The notes: a model not told the origin generated them from the letters alone. A DNA stretch of 64,000 nucleotides from Fremontodendron californicum (GCA_030761205.1 JAULJL010000004.1:24153172-24217171); one strand, 5' to 3'; shown: positions 49,711 to 61,946, numbered from the stretch's first letter. Program-made: numbers and translations.

Positions 49711-49917
49711 GTAATACTTTTAAAAAGCAAACTTAATTATCTTTACCTAGAGATATTAAGAGTTTTTTCTGTAATGGGCTTTTTAAACATTTTCATTCAA
49801 TAAATAACAAGCACAATGCATTATCCATATTGATGTGTCCATATTCTTTCATTTTTGTTATTTATTTTGTTTTCATTATATATTTTCCTATATTGTTTCT
49901 TCTCTACCTATTTACAG
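49711..49917 (+). other. Ogre-type intron in element A
   Basis: Donor CCAAA|GTAATAC, acceptor ctatttACAG|GTGT, length 207 bp, T-rich before the acceptor. Removing it keeps the pro frame open into pol (phase 2). Same position and phase as in E. Confidence 0.8.
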
Positions 49918-52140
49918 GTGTGCGGATGCGGAATATGAGGACCTTCCTGTCAGTAATTCTGAAATTGATTTTGAAAGACCCATTTGCACGGGTGATTTTG
50001 AGGCTAATGAAGAAACTGAGGATTATGGTTTACCTCCGGATTTATTGAGGAAAATAAAGCAAGAGGAGAAGCAAGTACTTCCTCATAAGGAATTATTGGA
50101 AACAATAAATTTGGGAAATGGTGAAGAGATAAAAGAAATCAAAATTGGAACTTCATTGTCACCATCAATAAAAGGTGAATTGATAGCTTTGCTCCAGGAG
50201 TATATGGATGTATTTGCATGGTCTTACCAAGATATGCCAGGGTTAGATCCGGATATTGTGGTTCATAAGCTCCTTCTGAGGCCAGAGTGCAAGCCAATTC
50301 AGCAAAAGTTGAGAAGAATGAGGCCTGATATGCTATTAAAGTTAAAAGATGAGGTGAAGAAACAATTTGTTGCTGGATTCCTAGAGGTGGCAAAATATCC
50401 AGAATGGGTGACAAATATTGTTCCAGTACCGAAGAAGGATGGCAAGGTGCGAATGTGCGTTGATTATCGAGATTTGAACAAGGCCAACCCTAAAGATAAT
50501 TTCCCTTTGCCTCATATTGATACTCTGGTGGATAATACGGCAAAATGTTCTTTATTTTCTTTCATAGACGGATTCTCAGGATACAATCAGATCAAGATGG
50601 CATCGGAAGATATGGAGAAAACCACATTTGTTACAATGTGGGGCATATTCTGCTACAAAGTAATGCCATTTGGGTTGAAGAATGCTGGGGCAACATACCA
50701 GAGAGCCATGGTGACCTTGTTTCATGATATGATGCATAAGGGAATTGAGGTCTACGTTGATGATATGATCGCAAAGTCGCAAGGAAAAGAGGAGCATATT
50801 GTGAATCTTAAGAAGCTCTTTGAACGATTAAGGAAATTTAGACTCAAGCTAAATCCGGCAAAATGCACTTTTGGAGTCACCTCGGTGAAGTTGTTGGGAT
50901 TTGTCGTCAGCAAAAGAGGAATTGAGATTGACCCAGATAAGGTGAAGGTCATTCAGAATTTGCCACCACCTCGCACTAAGGAAGTAAGAGGCTTTCTGGG
51001 GAGATTGAATTACATTGCTCGATTTATTTCACAGTTAACCGATAAATGTGATCCAATATTTAAGTTACTTCGAAAACGTGATCCAGGAGAATGGGATGAA
51101 GGGTGTCAGATTGCTTTTGAAAAGGTTAAGCATTATCTATCAAACCCACCAGTATTAATGCCACCTATTTCGGATAAACCAATGATACTGTATTTATCAA
51201 TATTTGAAAGATCCATGGGTTGTGTTTTGGGGCAGCTTGATGAAAATGGAAAGAAGGAACAGACAGTTTACTACCTCTGCAAGAAGTTCATAGTTTATGA
51301 GTTGAAATATTCGTCGGTAGAAAAGTTGTGTTGTGCCTTAGCTTGGACTGCTCGAAGACTTAGACAGTATATGTTGTATCACACAACGTGGCTGATTGCC
51401 AAGCTGGATCCAATCAAGTACATGTTGGAAGCACATTCTCTGTCAGGGAGGACGGCAAGATGGCAGGTTTTATTGTCAGAGTATGACATTGTATATGTAA
51501 GTCAAAAAGCTATCAAGGGCAGTGCAGTGGCGGAATTCTTAGCAAGTCGGGTAGTGGAAGATTATGAGCCGTTGAACTTTGACTTCCCAGATGAGGATTT
51601 GATGTATGTGTCGCAAGCAGATGAGATTCCCCTAAAAAAGAAAGTATGGAAAATGTACTTTGATGGCACATCTAATGCCATGGGGCATGGAATCGGTGCA
51701 GTGCTTATATCCCCAGAAGAAGACTGTTATCCTTTCACTGCTGGATTGAATTTTGATTGTACAAACAATACTGCTGAGTATGAAGCATGTACTATGGGCC
51801 TTCGTGCTACAGTGGATAGAAAGATCAAAGTATTGGAAGTTTACAGAGACTCAGCCTTGGTAATTTACCAGTTACGAGGAGAATGGGAAACCCGAGTTAC
51901 AAAGCTAATTCGATACCGAGAACTCATACTGGGTTTATTAGAGGAGTTCGAAGAAGTGAATTTCAATTACTTTCCTTGAGAAGAAAACCGAATGGCGGAT
52001 GCTCTGGCTACTTTGTCATCAATGTTTAAAGTGAATGAAGGGGCGGAAGTTGTGCCGATCAAGATGGGCATATATGAATCTCCTGCTCACTGTTTGAGTA
52101 TCGAAGAAGAAGTAGATGGTCTCCCTTGGTATAATGACAT
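49918..52140 (+). pseudogene. Element A pol: RT, RNase H and second RNase H
   Basis: Copies the element RNA into DNA. From the exon start 687 codons are open to the TGA at 51977-51979. RT: VPVPKKDGKVRMCVDYRDLN at about 50415-50475, FSFIDGFSGYNQI near 50560, YVDDM at 50753-50767. First RNase H from about 51170; where Tat elements usually have an Asp before xSMG the frame reads IFERSMG, so this domain looks catalytically altered. It is followed by the connection-like part with LRQYML and ARWQVLLSEYDI. Second, archaeal-type RNase H from about 51650: YFDGTSN, NNTAEYEA, VYRDSALV, then RMADALA after the stop; all four acidic positions are present. The double RNase H is diagnostic of the Tat lineage. 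Confidence 0.92.
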
Positions 52141-53373
52141 CTTGCAGTACATCAAGAGTCAGTAGTATCCAGAACGAGCAACAGAGAATGACAAGAGGAC
52201 TCTGAGAAGGTTAGCAATGGGTTTTGTTCTAGATGGCGAGATTCTCTACAAGAAAGGGAAAGATCAAGTCTTATTGAGATGTGTCGGGTCTGCCGAAGCT
52301 CGAAGAATCATAGAAGAGGTCCATGAAGGGATATGTGGCACTCATGCTAATGGTCACATGCTTGCTAAACAGATTATGAGGGCAGGGTATTATTGGCTGA
52401 CGATGGAAGGAGATTGTATCAGTTATTCCAGGAAGTGTCATAAATGCCAGATTTATGCAGATAAGATTCATGTGTCGCCATCGTCTTTACATGTCATGAC
52501 TGCACCATGGCCGTTTTCAATATGGGGAATGGATATGATCGGGCCTATTACCTTTAAAGCTTCAAATGGACATCGTTTCATCTTGGTGGCCATAGATTAT
52601 TTCAGAAAGTAGGTAGAAGCTGCTTCATATGCGAATGTAACAAAGTCAGTAGTATGCAGATTCGTCAAGAAAGAAATCATATGCCGTTATGGGTTGCCAG
52701 CAAGAATTATTTCGGATAATGCTCTCAATTTGAACAATAAGATGATGAGAGAAGTGTTACTCAATTCAAGATCACACATCATAATTCGGCACCTTACCGT
52801 CCGAAGATGAATGGCGCAGTAGAAGCAGCTAATAAGAACATCAAGAGGATTGTTGAGAAGATGACCAATGTGTACAAAGATTGGCATGAGATCCTGCCTT
52901 TCGCTCTTCATGCATATCGTACTTCGGTCCGCACATCTACAAGGGCAACAACATTTTCTTTGGTATACGGGATAGAAGCAGTGCTACCCATCGAAGTTGA
53001 GATCCCTTCACTTCGGGTTTTGATGGAAGTTGGCCTAGAGGAAGCAGAATGGGTTAGAGCTCGTTATGAACAGTTGAATCTCATCGAGGAGAAAAGATTG
53101 AAAGCAATTTGTCATGGGCAGTTGTATCAGAAAATGATGATTCAAGCCCACAACAAGAAGGTTCGTCCTAGACAGTTCCGAGATGGGGAGTTGGTATTGA
53201 GAAAAATTCTCCCTATAGTGAAGGACCCGAAAGGAAAATGGGCTCCAATTTGGGAAGGACCCTATGTGGTAAAGAGAGCTTTTTCTGGAGGAGCATTGAT
53301 TCTAACTCGGATGGACGGAGATGATTTTAGACATCCCGTGAATGCTGATGAACTGAAGAAGTATTATGCTTGA
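52141..53373 (+). pseudogene. Element A integrase, broken
   Basis: Inserts the cDNA into the genome. The N-terminal zinc-binding part has GTHANGH and CHKC (about 52338-52455). The catalytic core has Asp in WGMDMIGP (52532), Asp in ISDN (52715) and Glu in NGAVEAANKN (52822), the DDE set. The C-terminal part includes GPYVVKRAFSGGALIL (about 53260). It ends KKYYA with TGA at 53371-53373. Breaks: TAG at 52163-52165, TAG at 52610-52612, and a frame change near 52750, between the second Asp and the Glu. No chromodomain is seen, as expected for Tat elements. Confidence 0.9.
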
Positions 53374-54880
53374 AAAAAAAAAAATTGTGTGATGCTGTGC
53401 ACATGAAAATTCGAATGATTCCAAGTGTAAGAATAGAAATTCTATATATCTATTTCCCCTGAGAATTGCTTTTCAAAGAGAATATTTATGCTTGACAGAA
53501 TGAATAGCCGTTTTTCATATTCCTTCCACTAAGAAGAAATTATCCTTAGTCACCCCTTTGAGCCTTAAGAATTATTTCTTTCTTTAAAACCTTGATCAAG
53601 GATCACCCTCTAACTGGAGGACAAATAAGAGGAAAGATAATCAAAAATCATGGCAAAAAAAAAATATGGAAAAAAAATATATATGGCAAATGAAAGCCAT
53701 CAAAGCAAAAAAAGAAAAGAAAGTCCAAAAAGGGACAAATGTATCAAGATTGAGTTCTCCTCAAGAAGCGATCCTTGATCCAATCACCCTTAAACACATT
53801 TTGGGCCCATTTATCATTTCTTTCTAAACCTAAACCTTGGCCTACATTACATGTTTTAAAAGCCCATTTTGATCAAGCATGGATATTTAATTTGAAAGGT
53901 TATTCTCAGAATTCATTCCATCTTTTGAATTGATATTTTTACCTTGGAAGCATTTAGAATTCTCAGATGCTGGGTACCAAAAAAAAATGAAAAAAAAAAT
54001 GAAAAATGAGAGGTTTAAGCCGAAAACCCGCAAAGGGCGACTTAATACCGAACGGAGGACACTTGAGTTGAAAACCTATAAAAGGCGGCTCAAGTACTAA
54101 TCAAAGCTTGAATCAATGCTCCGTGTAAAGGGGGAGAAAGTATCTGACAATTAGAGAAAAGGGGAACAACACAGTCTGATGTAACTACAGAAGTTAAGAG
54201 GTTACCCAAGTGAATTGCTCGTTCAAGAGAAATTTCAGATGGTTTGAAAAAGGAAGGGTCCAAGATATTCCGCATCCGGGGCATCTACAGCCTATAACCT
54301 TATATTTGTTTCTTATATCCTTGATATTTATTTTTATCATTTTAAAACATTTCTTGCAATAAATTATTGTTATCCTTGTCATGACAATTTTTGCCTGATT
54401 CATACTTTCGTTCATATATTTTTGAGATGCATTATGTTTGTTATTAAATTGAATGATAATTAGTAATAAAAATCTTTAAATAAAAAGATTTCAAAGTATT
54501 ACTAAGGAATAGATTTAAATCTTGGGAAAGGTTTCGAAAGATCATCAAAGAAAAGGGAACAACGAACGTGTTGGAAACTCCATCACGAAGTCAGAAAATC
54601 TGTGAATTTCAGCGAAAGACAAAAACTGAGACTGTTTGACAAGATATCTGGAGTGAAGAATTCCTTAAGTGGGGCATCAATGAACAATTGAAGACTCTAT
54701 CTTAAAGTCATATAATCTGTGAACCTCAAAGAAACCATGGATTAGAAATTGGCACAATCATTTGATTGCATTTATTTTAGGAAACATACAAGCACTTGCA
54801 AAGCATGACATTCTCATCATTGCATTTAGCTAACATTGCAGAAGTCAGGGAAACTTGGACTTCCCCAAAGAGAAATCATG
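53374..54880 (+). other. 3' region of element A, first part
   Basis: No gene on either strand that I recognise. Contains A-runs (53660-53690, 53985-54005), a pair of hairpins at 54014-54096, a purine tract aaagggggagaaag at 54127-54140, and imperfect repeats of gaacaa...ttggaaactccatc / ttgaagactctatc, each followed by tctgtgaa (about 54550-54725). Confidence 0.6.
54014..54096 (+). promoter_or_regulatory. Two adjacent hairpins in the 3' region
   Basis: Hairpin 1 (54015-54045): outer stem ttaag/cttaa, then cg/cg, an aaaa bulge on the 5' side, inner stem ccc/ggg, five-base loop gcaaa. Hairpin 2 (54061-54095): outer stem acttgag/ctcaagt, then ttg/cgg, the same aaaa bulge, inner stem cct/agg, loop ataaa. 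The spacing is the same in both, and at two pairs both partners differ (A-T to G-C in the outer stem, C-G to T-A in the inner stem). The function is unknown; it may act in the RNA 3' end. Confidence 0.5.
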
Positions 54881-54894
54881 TTGCTTCTCAAAAG

Positions 54895-55705
54895 ATTCAG
54901 ACTCCGAGACCATCGTCGAGGTATTTCCTTTTGTTTTAAATCGAATTCAATCTGTTTTATCAAATGAGTTGAGCCTTGAGACCTCCGTCGAGGTATTTCT
55001 TTTTGTTTTAAATCGAATTCATTCTGTTTTATCAAATGAGTCGAGCCTTGAGACTATCGTCGAGGTATTTCCTTTTGTTTTAAATCGAATTCATTCTGTT
55101 TTATCAAATGAGTCGAGCCTTGAGACTACCGTCGAGGTATTTCCTTTTGTTTTAATCGAATTCATTCTGTTTATCAAATAAGTCGAGCCTTGGGACCGCC
55201 GTCGAGGTATTTCCTTTTGTTTTAAATCAAATTCATTATGTTTTATCAAATGAGTCGAGCCTTGAGACCACCGTCTAGGTATTTCCTTTTGTTTTAAATC
55301 GAATTCATTCTGTTTTATCAAATGAGTCGAGCCTTGAGACCTCCGTCGAGGTATTTCTTTTTGTTTTAAATCGAATTCATTCTGTTGTATCAAATGAGTC
55401 GAGCCTTAAGACTATCGTCGAGGTATTTCCTTTTGTTTTAAATCGAATTCATTCTGTTTTATCAAATGAGTCGAGCCTTGAGACTACCGTCGAGGTATTT
55501 TCTTTTGTTTTAATCGAATTCATTCTGTTTTATCAAATGAGTCGAGCCTTGGGACCGCCGTCGAGGTATTTCCTTTTGTTTTAAATCAAATTCATTCTGT
55601 TTTATCAAATGAGTTGAGCCTTGAGACCTCCGTCGAGGTATTCCTTTCTATTTTAAATCTAATTCATTCTGTTTTATCAAATGAGTCGAACCTGAGACCA
55701 TCGTT
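54895..55705 (+). repeat. 72-bp tandem array in A's 3' region
   Basis: About 11 copies; gagccttgag starts at 54971 and 55043, an exact 72-bp step that continues. Each unit has accgtcgaggtatttcc, ttttgttttaaatcgaattc and tctgttttatcaaatgag words. 72 is divisible by three, so 24-residue repeats appear in open frames on both strands (54855-55181 plus, 55091-55393 minus); I do not take them as proteins. Tandem arrays in this place are known from Ogre and other Tat elements and can give rise to satellites. Confidence 0.92.
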
Positions 55706-56280
55706 AAGATATTTTCAAAACCCATTTTTAAGACCTCCGGGCATAATTTTTCAAATCGCGGGTAAGACCTCCGAGCATAACTTTTTTTTTTCACGGGTAA
55801 GGCCTATGGGCACTATTTTTAAGACCTCAGGGCATAATTTTTCAAATCACGGGTAAGGCCTCCGGGCACCATTTTTAAGACCTCCGGGCATAACTTTTTT
55901 TCACGGGTAAGACCTCCGGGCAACATTCTTAAGACCTCCGGGCATAACTTTTTTTTTTCAGGGGTAAGGCCTACGGGCACCATTTTTAAGACCTTCGGTC
56001 ATAATTTTTCAAATCACGGGTAAGACCTCCGGGCAACATTCTTAAGACCTCCGGCATAACTTTTTTTTCAGGGGTAATGCGTACGGGCACCATTTTTAAG
56101 ACCTCCGCGCATAACTTTTCAAATCACGGGTAAGACCTCCGGGCACCATTTTAAGACCTCCGGGCACAATTTTTAAAGACCTCCGAGCACCATTTTAAAG
56201 ACCTTCGGGCACCATTTTAAAGACCTCCGGGCACCATTTTAAGACCTCCGGGCACCATTTTAATGACCTTCGGACAAAAT
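55706..56280 (+). repeat. Short-unit tandem array (acctccgggca type)
   Basis: Irregular units built from taagacctccgggcaccatttt (about 22-25 bp) and a longer form with ttttcaaatcacggg. More than 20 copies of gacctccgggc-like words are present. It directly follows the 72-bp array. Confidence 0.85.
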
Positions 56281-56597
56281 TTTTTCTTTTCTTGCAAATC
56301 GAATTCGTTTCCTAAAGATGGGTCGAGCCTTGATTAGTCAGGGAATTCAATTTAAGGACAAAATCTTCAATTTACTATTTTAAAAAAAATAAAGAAAAAA
56401 GGAAAAATAAAAAAATAAAAAAAGAAAAAAAGAAAAAAAAGAAAAAAAATAGAAGAAAAAATAGAAAATGAAAAATGAAAAAATGATAGAAGAATGAAAA
56501 ACAAACCCCTTTCCATTTCCTTTCACATGTGATTTCACTGACCGTACAAAATTAGTGTTGGTTTATCTTTTCCTGATTCCTGATTCTCACCAATAGC
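56281..56597 (+). other. End of A's 3' region with A/G-rich tract
   Basis: 56300-56330 repeats words of the 72-bp array (gtcgagccttg). 56380-56500 is almost only A and G (aaagaaaaaaagaaaaaa series). The rest to the LTR is plain. No gene. Confidence 0.6.
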
Positions 56598-56611
56598 CAA
56601 AGAGTGGCAAC
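56598..56611 (+). other. Polypurine tract of element A (degenerate)
   Basis: The bases before the 3' LTR are caaagagtggcaac. It has the place of the plus-strand primer but is interrupted by t and c. Confidence 0.45.
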
Positions 56612-59600
56612 TGTAGACACCTAATTTTGTCCGGACCATTAAACAGGTATGTTTTCTTCCTATATTGATGTTTCCGAGTGTAAAAAGACTTTTTTCATCC
56701 TGCAGGTGGTGCTCCGAGACTTAGTTTAAGAGGGCAAGCATAAAAAGTCAAACTTGAAAAAGTCAACCTCGGAAAAAGTCAACCTCGAAAAAGTCAACCC
56801 CAAAAAGTCAACTACTGAAAAAGTCAACCCTCTTTCAAAATCAAGATTTTAAGTTCAATTGAAAAATGGTGAAAGAATTTTGATAATCCGAGGTCTACAT
56901 TGAAAGATATCGAGTTCGGAAGTTGGGATTTGGAGATTCAGTAGAAAAGAAACCCTAATCCGAGAAATTTGGGGAAAAGTGCTTAAACGATCAAACTGGT
57001 CGAAATTGAAGGTTCCAAATTAAAGATAAGCACTGACTACGGGTAATGGAAAAGTCACTTGCAAGAAAAACCGAAAGAAAAGTCAATCCGGGAGAAAACC
57101 GAGAATTAAGGTTTTTAGTGGATTTCGGTGAAATCGGGAAGAATCACAGAAATGGCCCGAATTGGTAAGACCAAAGCCCCCAATGGATGAAGAATGATTA
57201 AAAAGGATAGCCCAAGGCTCAGATTGAAGAAAATCTGAAAGTCGGACTTGTTTTGAGCAAAACCGGGTTTTGGAGGCAAAAGGGCAAAATTGGAAATTTT
57301 GGGAAAAATAGCAAATGAGCTCCAAATCTTCTGAAATTTTGCAAATCTCATTTTTAAATTATTTGGAAGAGATTGGCGAAAGAAAATCTTGATTCCGAGT
57401 TCGTTCGCAAAATGGCCGAATCCCGGGCTTCTAATGTAGTAATTCAAAAAGGAAAATCCCAAAAAAATAGCAAATGAGCTCCAAATCTTTTGAAATTTAG
57501 AAAATATAATTTTTAAATTATTTGGAAGAGATTGGTGAAAGAAAATCTTGATTCGGAGTTCGTTTGCAAAACGGCCAAATCCCGGGCCTCTTATGCAATA
57601 ATTCAAGAAGATAATTCCCGGAAAAATAGCAAATGAGCTCCAAAATTTTTGAAAATTTGAAAATATCATTTTTAAATTATTTGGAAGAGATTGGCGAAAG
57701 AAAATATTGATTCAGAGTTCGTTTGCAAAATGGCCAAATCCTGGGCCTCCTATGCAGTAATTCAAACCGATAAATCCTGAAAAAATACCAAATGAGCTCC
57801 AAAAAATTATGAAAAATTCCAGATCATATTTTTAAATTATTTTGAAGAGATTGGTGAAGAAAAATCTTTATTTGGAGCTCGTTTAAAAAATGGTAAAATT
57901 TAGGGGCATAAAAGGGCATTTTTGGAAGAAAAAATCCAAATAAATAGCAAACGGACTCGGATAATTTTGAAAACTTCCAGAACTCAATATTTTATTATTT
58001 TGTAAGTATTAAAAAAATAAAAATTGAATTTGGAGTCCGTTTGATATTTATTTGCATCCGGGGGGCAAAACGGTCATTTCACCCAAGCAACCGAAAAGGG
58101 CCATTTTGGGCCTTTCCAAAATCAGATTTGGGCTGAAAAAGAGAAGTTCTGGCCTGCCCAAGCCCAAAGGAAGGAGGAAGCTTCTGATTTTTCAATCAAA
58201 TGGCTAAAAATCAAGAGTTAGTTAGAGATTCTCTTTGATCAAGCCATGGTGATTAAGCCACATAGGCCAAGAGAGATGTCAACATTATTCTTTAACAGAT
58301 GTAATTTGAGAGAGATAATATGCTCATCTAAAGGTGGTAATTTCATGATTTTTTCACCTTGAATTATTAGCCATTTGATGGAAAATTGGTTACAAAAAAA
58401 TGACAACATCTTGGAGCATAATAAGTCCCATTCGGCCAGCTCTTAGAGAGAGGCAGAAAATTCATTTTTCATTTTCATTTTGGCTGAGTTCTTTGAGTTT
58501 TTACTTGTTTTTTCTCTCCTTGGTTGGAAGCAAAAAAGAAAAGTTTAGAAAAGGAAAGTTTGAAGAGAAAAGCTTGAAATATTAGCTTCTTGAGGTTGCT
58601 CTTGAGCACCAACTCTTGCACTTTCTTGATTTTCCATTCTTGTTTTTGCTATTTTGATTATTATTTGGTGAGTTTCTATTTTAAATAAATGTTTTTTATT
58701 GTTCTTCTTAAGTTCTTCCTTCATCTCTTTCTTAAGTATATTTTTTACATTTTATTTTTACAATAAACTCACAATGGCCAAATGGCCTACATTATTTATT
58801 TAAGTTGCTGTTTTGGGTTCATTTTACCATATTTTTTATGTTATTTTCATTGATTTTGACGTTTTAAATGTTATGTTACTTCATATTCTTGAGTTTAATT
58901 ATTTTAATTTGGTTGCTTTGTTTGTGGCCATTTATGTTTTAAATATCATGTTTTTGCATTTTTAATTTTCTGTTTTCATGTTGTTTAAATTTGAGCATGT
59001 TTTAGATTTAGTGTATCAAGTGTTTGTGAAAATGCTTGTGTGGTCTTTGCATGATTTGAGTTTTATATCTTAGTTAAGCATGTTTTAGATTTAGTATATT
59101 AAGTGTTTGTGAAAATGCTTGTGTGGGTTTTGCATGATTTAAGTGTTATATTTTAGTTGAGCATGTTAGTATACCAAGTGTTTGTGAAAATGCCATGGTT
59201 GTTAGAGCTTGAGGCCATTTGACTACTCCATGTGTTTTGCATTGTGTGTTGCATTTTTTGCCATGTTAGTTGGTAGGTTTTTGCATTTACATGCCATTTG
59301 ATTTAGTTTTGCATGCTAGTATACCAAGTGTTTGTGAAAATGCCATGTTTGCTAGTTACGTTATGCTATTCGGCCCTCTTGGAATTTTTGCATTTTATGT
59401 GCATTCTTGCCATGTTAGTTGATAGGTTAGCATTTGCATGATATTTGGTTGAATTTTTGGTTTAAGCATGCTTTGTGTTTGAGAAAATGCCATATATATT
59501 TTAGTTATTAAGTTAGGTTTGTTTGCCATGCATGTTCATGCATTTTAGGTCTAGGTTGCATTAAATGCCATGCAAGTTCATTTAGGTCTAGGTCACTTTA

Positions 59601-61946
59601 TGAATGCCATGCATTTTTTCATGACATTTAGGTTTAAATCCATGCATTTCATGCATTATGTTTGTTGTATTGTTTCATGCATTTCATGTTCATGCCACTT
59701 GAATAATGACTTGAGCCAATTAATGGTTCAAAGTCATGCTCTCTTGAGCACATTTGTGGAAAATTAAGTTTGTCAAGTTGCTTATTCTACCTTTGTGATT
59801 TTTTTTGCTTAGCCAATTTTTATCTAACATTCAAAAAGTCCTAGCTACTGTTTTTAAGTCATTTTAGGAGCTTCAAATATTTTTACTTTGATTTTTAAAT
59901 GATTTTATCAAAGGCAAAAATGTGTTTTGGCAAAGCAGTTTTTTTTCACCCAAAACTCGTACATCTCTGATTTTTCTGGGAATTCATCTTTAATCAGAAA
60001 ATTAAGTCGATTGTTTTCCGTGTAGTTTTACATGTCCTGAGTCTCCAGTATTTGTTTCAGAATTTTTTTATTTTTTAAAAATAGGATAAAAAATCGTGGC
60101 TTAAAACTAGACAGTAAAGTTAGAATTGAATTTAAAGAAAAATCATTTTTCTGTTTTGGTTAAGTTACTTAGAGTGGGCTGATTAGGAGGGTTAGCTACT
60201 GACTTAGGGTAGTTTCTAAGCCTTTTTAAACTCTAAAAATGGTTTTTCAAGTCTCGGGTTAAGGGTAGTCAAGTCCGGATTTTTAAACTTAGGAAATTAG
60301 AGCCATTTAAAAAAAGATTTAGCCCAGTTTTTATTTTTAATTCAAGCTTTTTAAAATTGTTTTCAAACAATCACAAAGTATTTTGGTTTTAGAATATTTA
60401 ATTTGACATATTTTCCTAAGGTAGCCGGATATCTTTTTTAGATATACGGATTTTCTTAATTAAAGGAAAAAATACATTTCATGCATTGCATTTTCCATAT
60501 TCATGCATTTTTTATAATATGTGATTCTTGCTATGATAATTTCTATGATATTGTTATGATTTTGAATTATGTTATATTGTTCATTATATGATTTGGAATA
60601 TTTCATGATATCCTATGCTTTTTATTTAGTTATTTTTTTTTGGTCATATTATTTACCATATACTAGGTTCATGCATTATTATTTTCATTTTTATTTTCAT
60701 GCATATTATATGATAGCATTATTTCATATTCCGTCTCATTTAATTTATATGCCATATCATTCATGTTTGGCATGTCATTTAAATTATTTCATTTCATATA
60801 GAATATGTTATGTTACTTAGGTTATTTTATTTCATTTAGAAAATATCATGTTACTTAGGTTATTTCATTTCATATAGAATATGTTATGTTACTTAGGTTA
60901 TTTTATTTCATTTAGAAAATATCATGTTACTTAGGTTATTTCATTTCATATAGAATATATTATGTTACTTAGGTTATTTTATTTCATTTAGAATATATCA
61001 TATGACTTAGGATATTGCATCTCATATAGAATATACTATGTTATCTAGGTCATTTCATTTTATTTATAATATGTCATATAACTTAGGATATTTTATTTCA
61101 TCTAGAATATGCTAAGGATATTTCATTTCATTTTAGGAAATGCTAAGGCATTTACATTATATCATATCATTTAGGAAGCATTATATTATTTAGATTTTTC
61201 TATGTTATTTTATTTATGTCATGCATATACATATTCATATCTTTTAAAATGTTTTCAAAAGGATAATGATTTTTTCAATAAAAAAATAAAGATATTCGTG
61301 AGTTAAAATAATTCATGAGTTCTCTACCGGGTTTGCTGGAGGGAATATCATCAATTATCATTAATAAAGGAATATCTTTCTTTCAAAAAAAAAGAGAATG
61401 ATTAAGAAAGTTTTCCAAAACTAATAAATATTTCTATATTTTGCCACGTTTGTTGGGGAATATTGGAAAATTTTGATTTTATAAATTCCGAATCATTTTC
61501 AATTAAAAATGAAATTATTATTCTTTAAATTGGGAATTAACTTGAAATACTAAACTTAAAACCAACTTTTTACCGAGATTTGAGATAACACACGATTAAT
61601 AAGGTACCGTTTTATACGGGCGTTGTGGGGGTGTAATCCTTCCCCGCACGTAACCGAGTCCTGAACCCGTTTCTTTGATATCTCTGGTTTAAAACGCAGA
61701 CTTGAAATTGGTTTTAAAAATGTTTTAATTAATTTTTAAAATATTTTTATAAAACCGGTTTTAATAGGTGGCCGATCACACTTAGCTAAAAAAGATTGGT
61801 GGCGACTCCATGTCTTTTTTAAGGTCATTTTCAAAACCTTCATTTTTCCAGAGGAATAAAGTCGACTTTTCCTCGGTTTTTTTAATGTCACGCTTAACGA
61901 ATAATAAAGTCTTGCGATGAGACTCGTTATTTTTTAGGTTGCGACA
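56612..61946 (+). repeat. 3' LTR of element A, 5335 bp
   Basis: TGTAGACACC start, TTGCGACA end; partner of 38020-42838 and closely similar outside the deletions in the 5' copy. It contains the 159-bp repeats (57300-57760), the 87-bp-like series (58990-59200), CATGCA-rich middle (59520-59700) and the 76-bp array (60795-61010). The end is followed by CATAT. No gene. Confidence 0.92.
60795..61010 (+). repeat. 76-bp tandem repeat in 3' LTR A
   Basis: catatagaatatgttatg begins at 60795, 60871 and 60947, exact 76-bp steps, each made of two 38-bp halves. Confidence 0.85.

Larger units (their letters stand above)
38020..61946 (+). mobile_element. Element A, complete Ogre-type retrotransposon, 23.9 kb
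   Basis: 5' LTR 38020-42838, PBS, leader, ORF1, gag, pro/G-patch, intron, RT, RNase H, second RNase H, integrase, 3.2-kb 3' region with tandem arrays, PPT, 3' LTR 56612-61946, target duplication CATAT. The size is typical of Ogre elements. About eight stops and several frameshifts make it inactive. It sits in the 5' LTR of element B. Confidence 0.95.

Noticed and set aside
54855..55393. Open frames with 24-residue repeats on both strands
   Set aside because: They come from a 72-bp tandem array; open on both strands and without any partner in other elements.
54895..55705. Regular repeats that look like a CRISPR array
   Set aside because: Units are contiguous with no unique spacers, the unit is 72 bp, and the setting is a plant retrotransposon.
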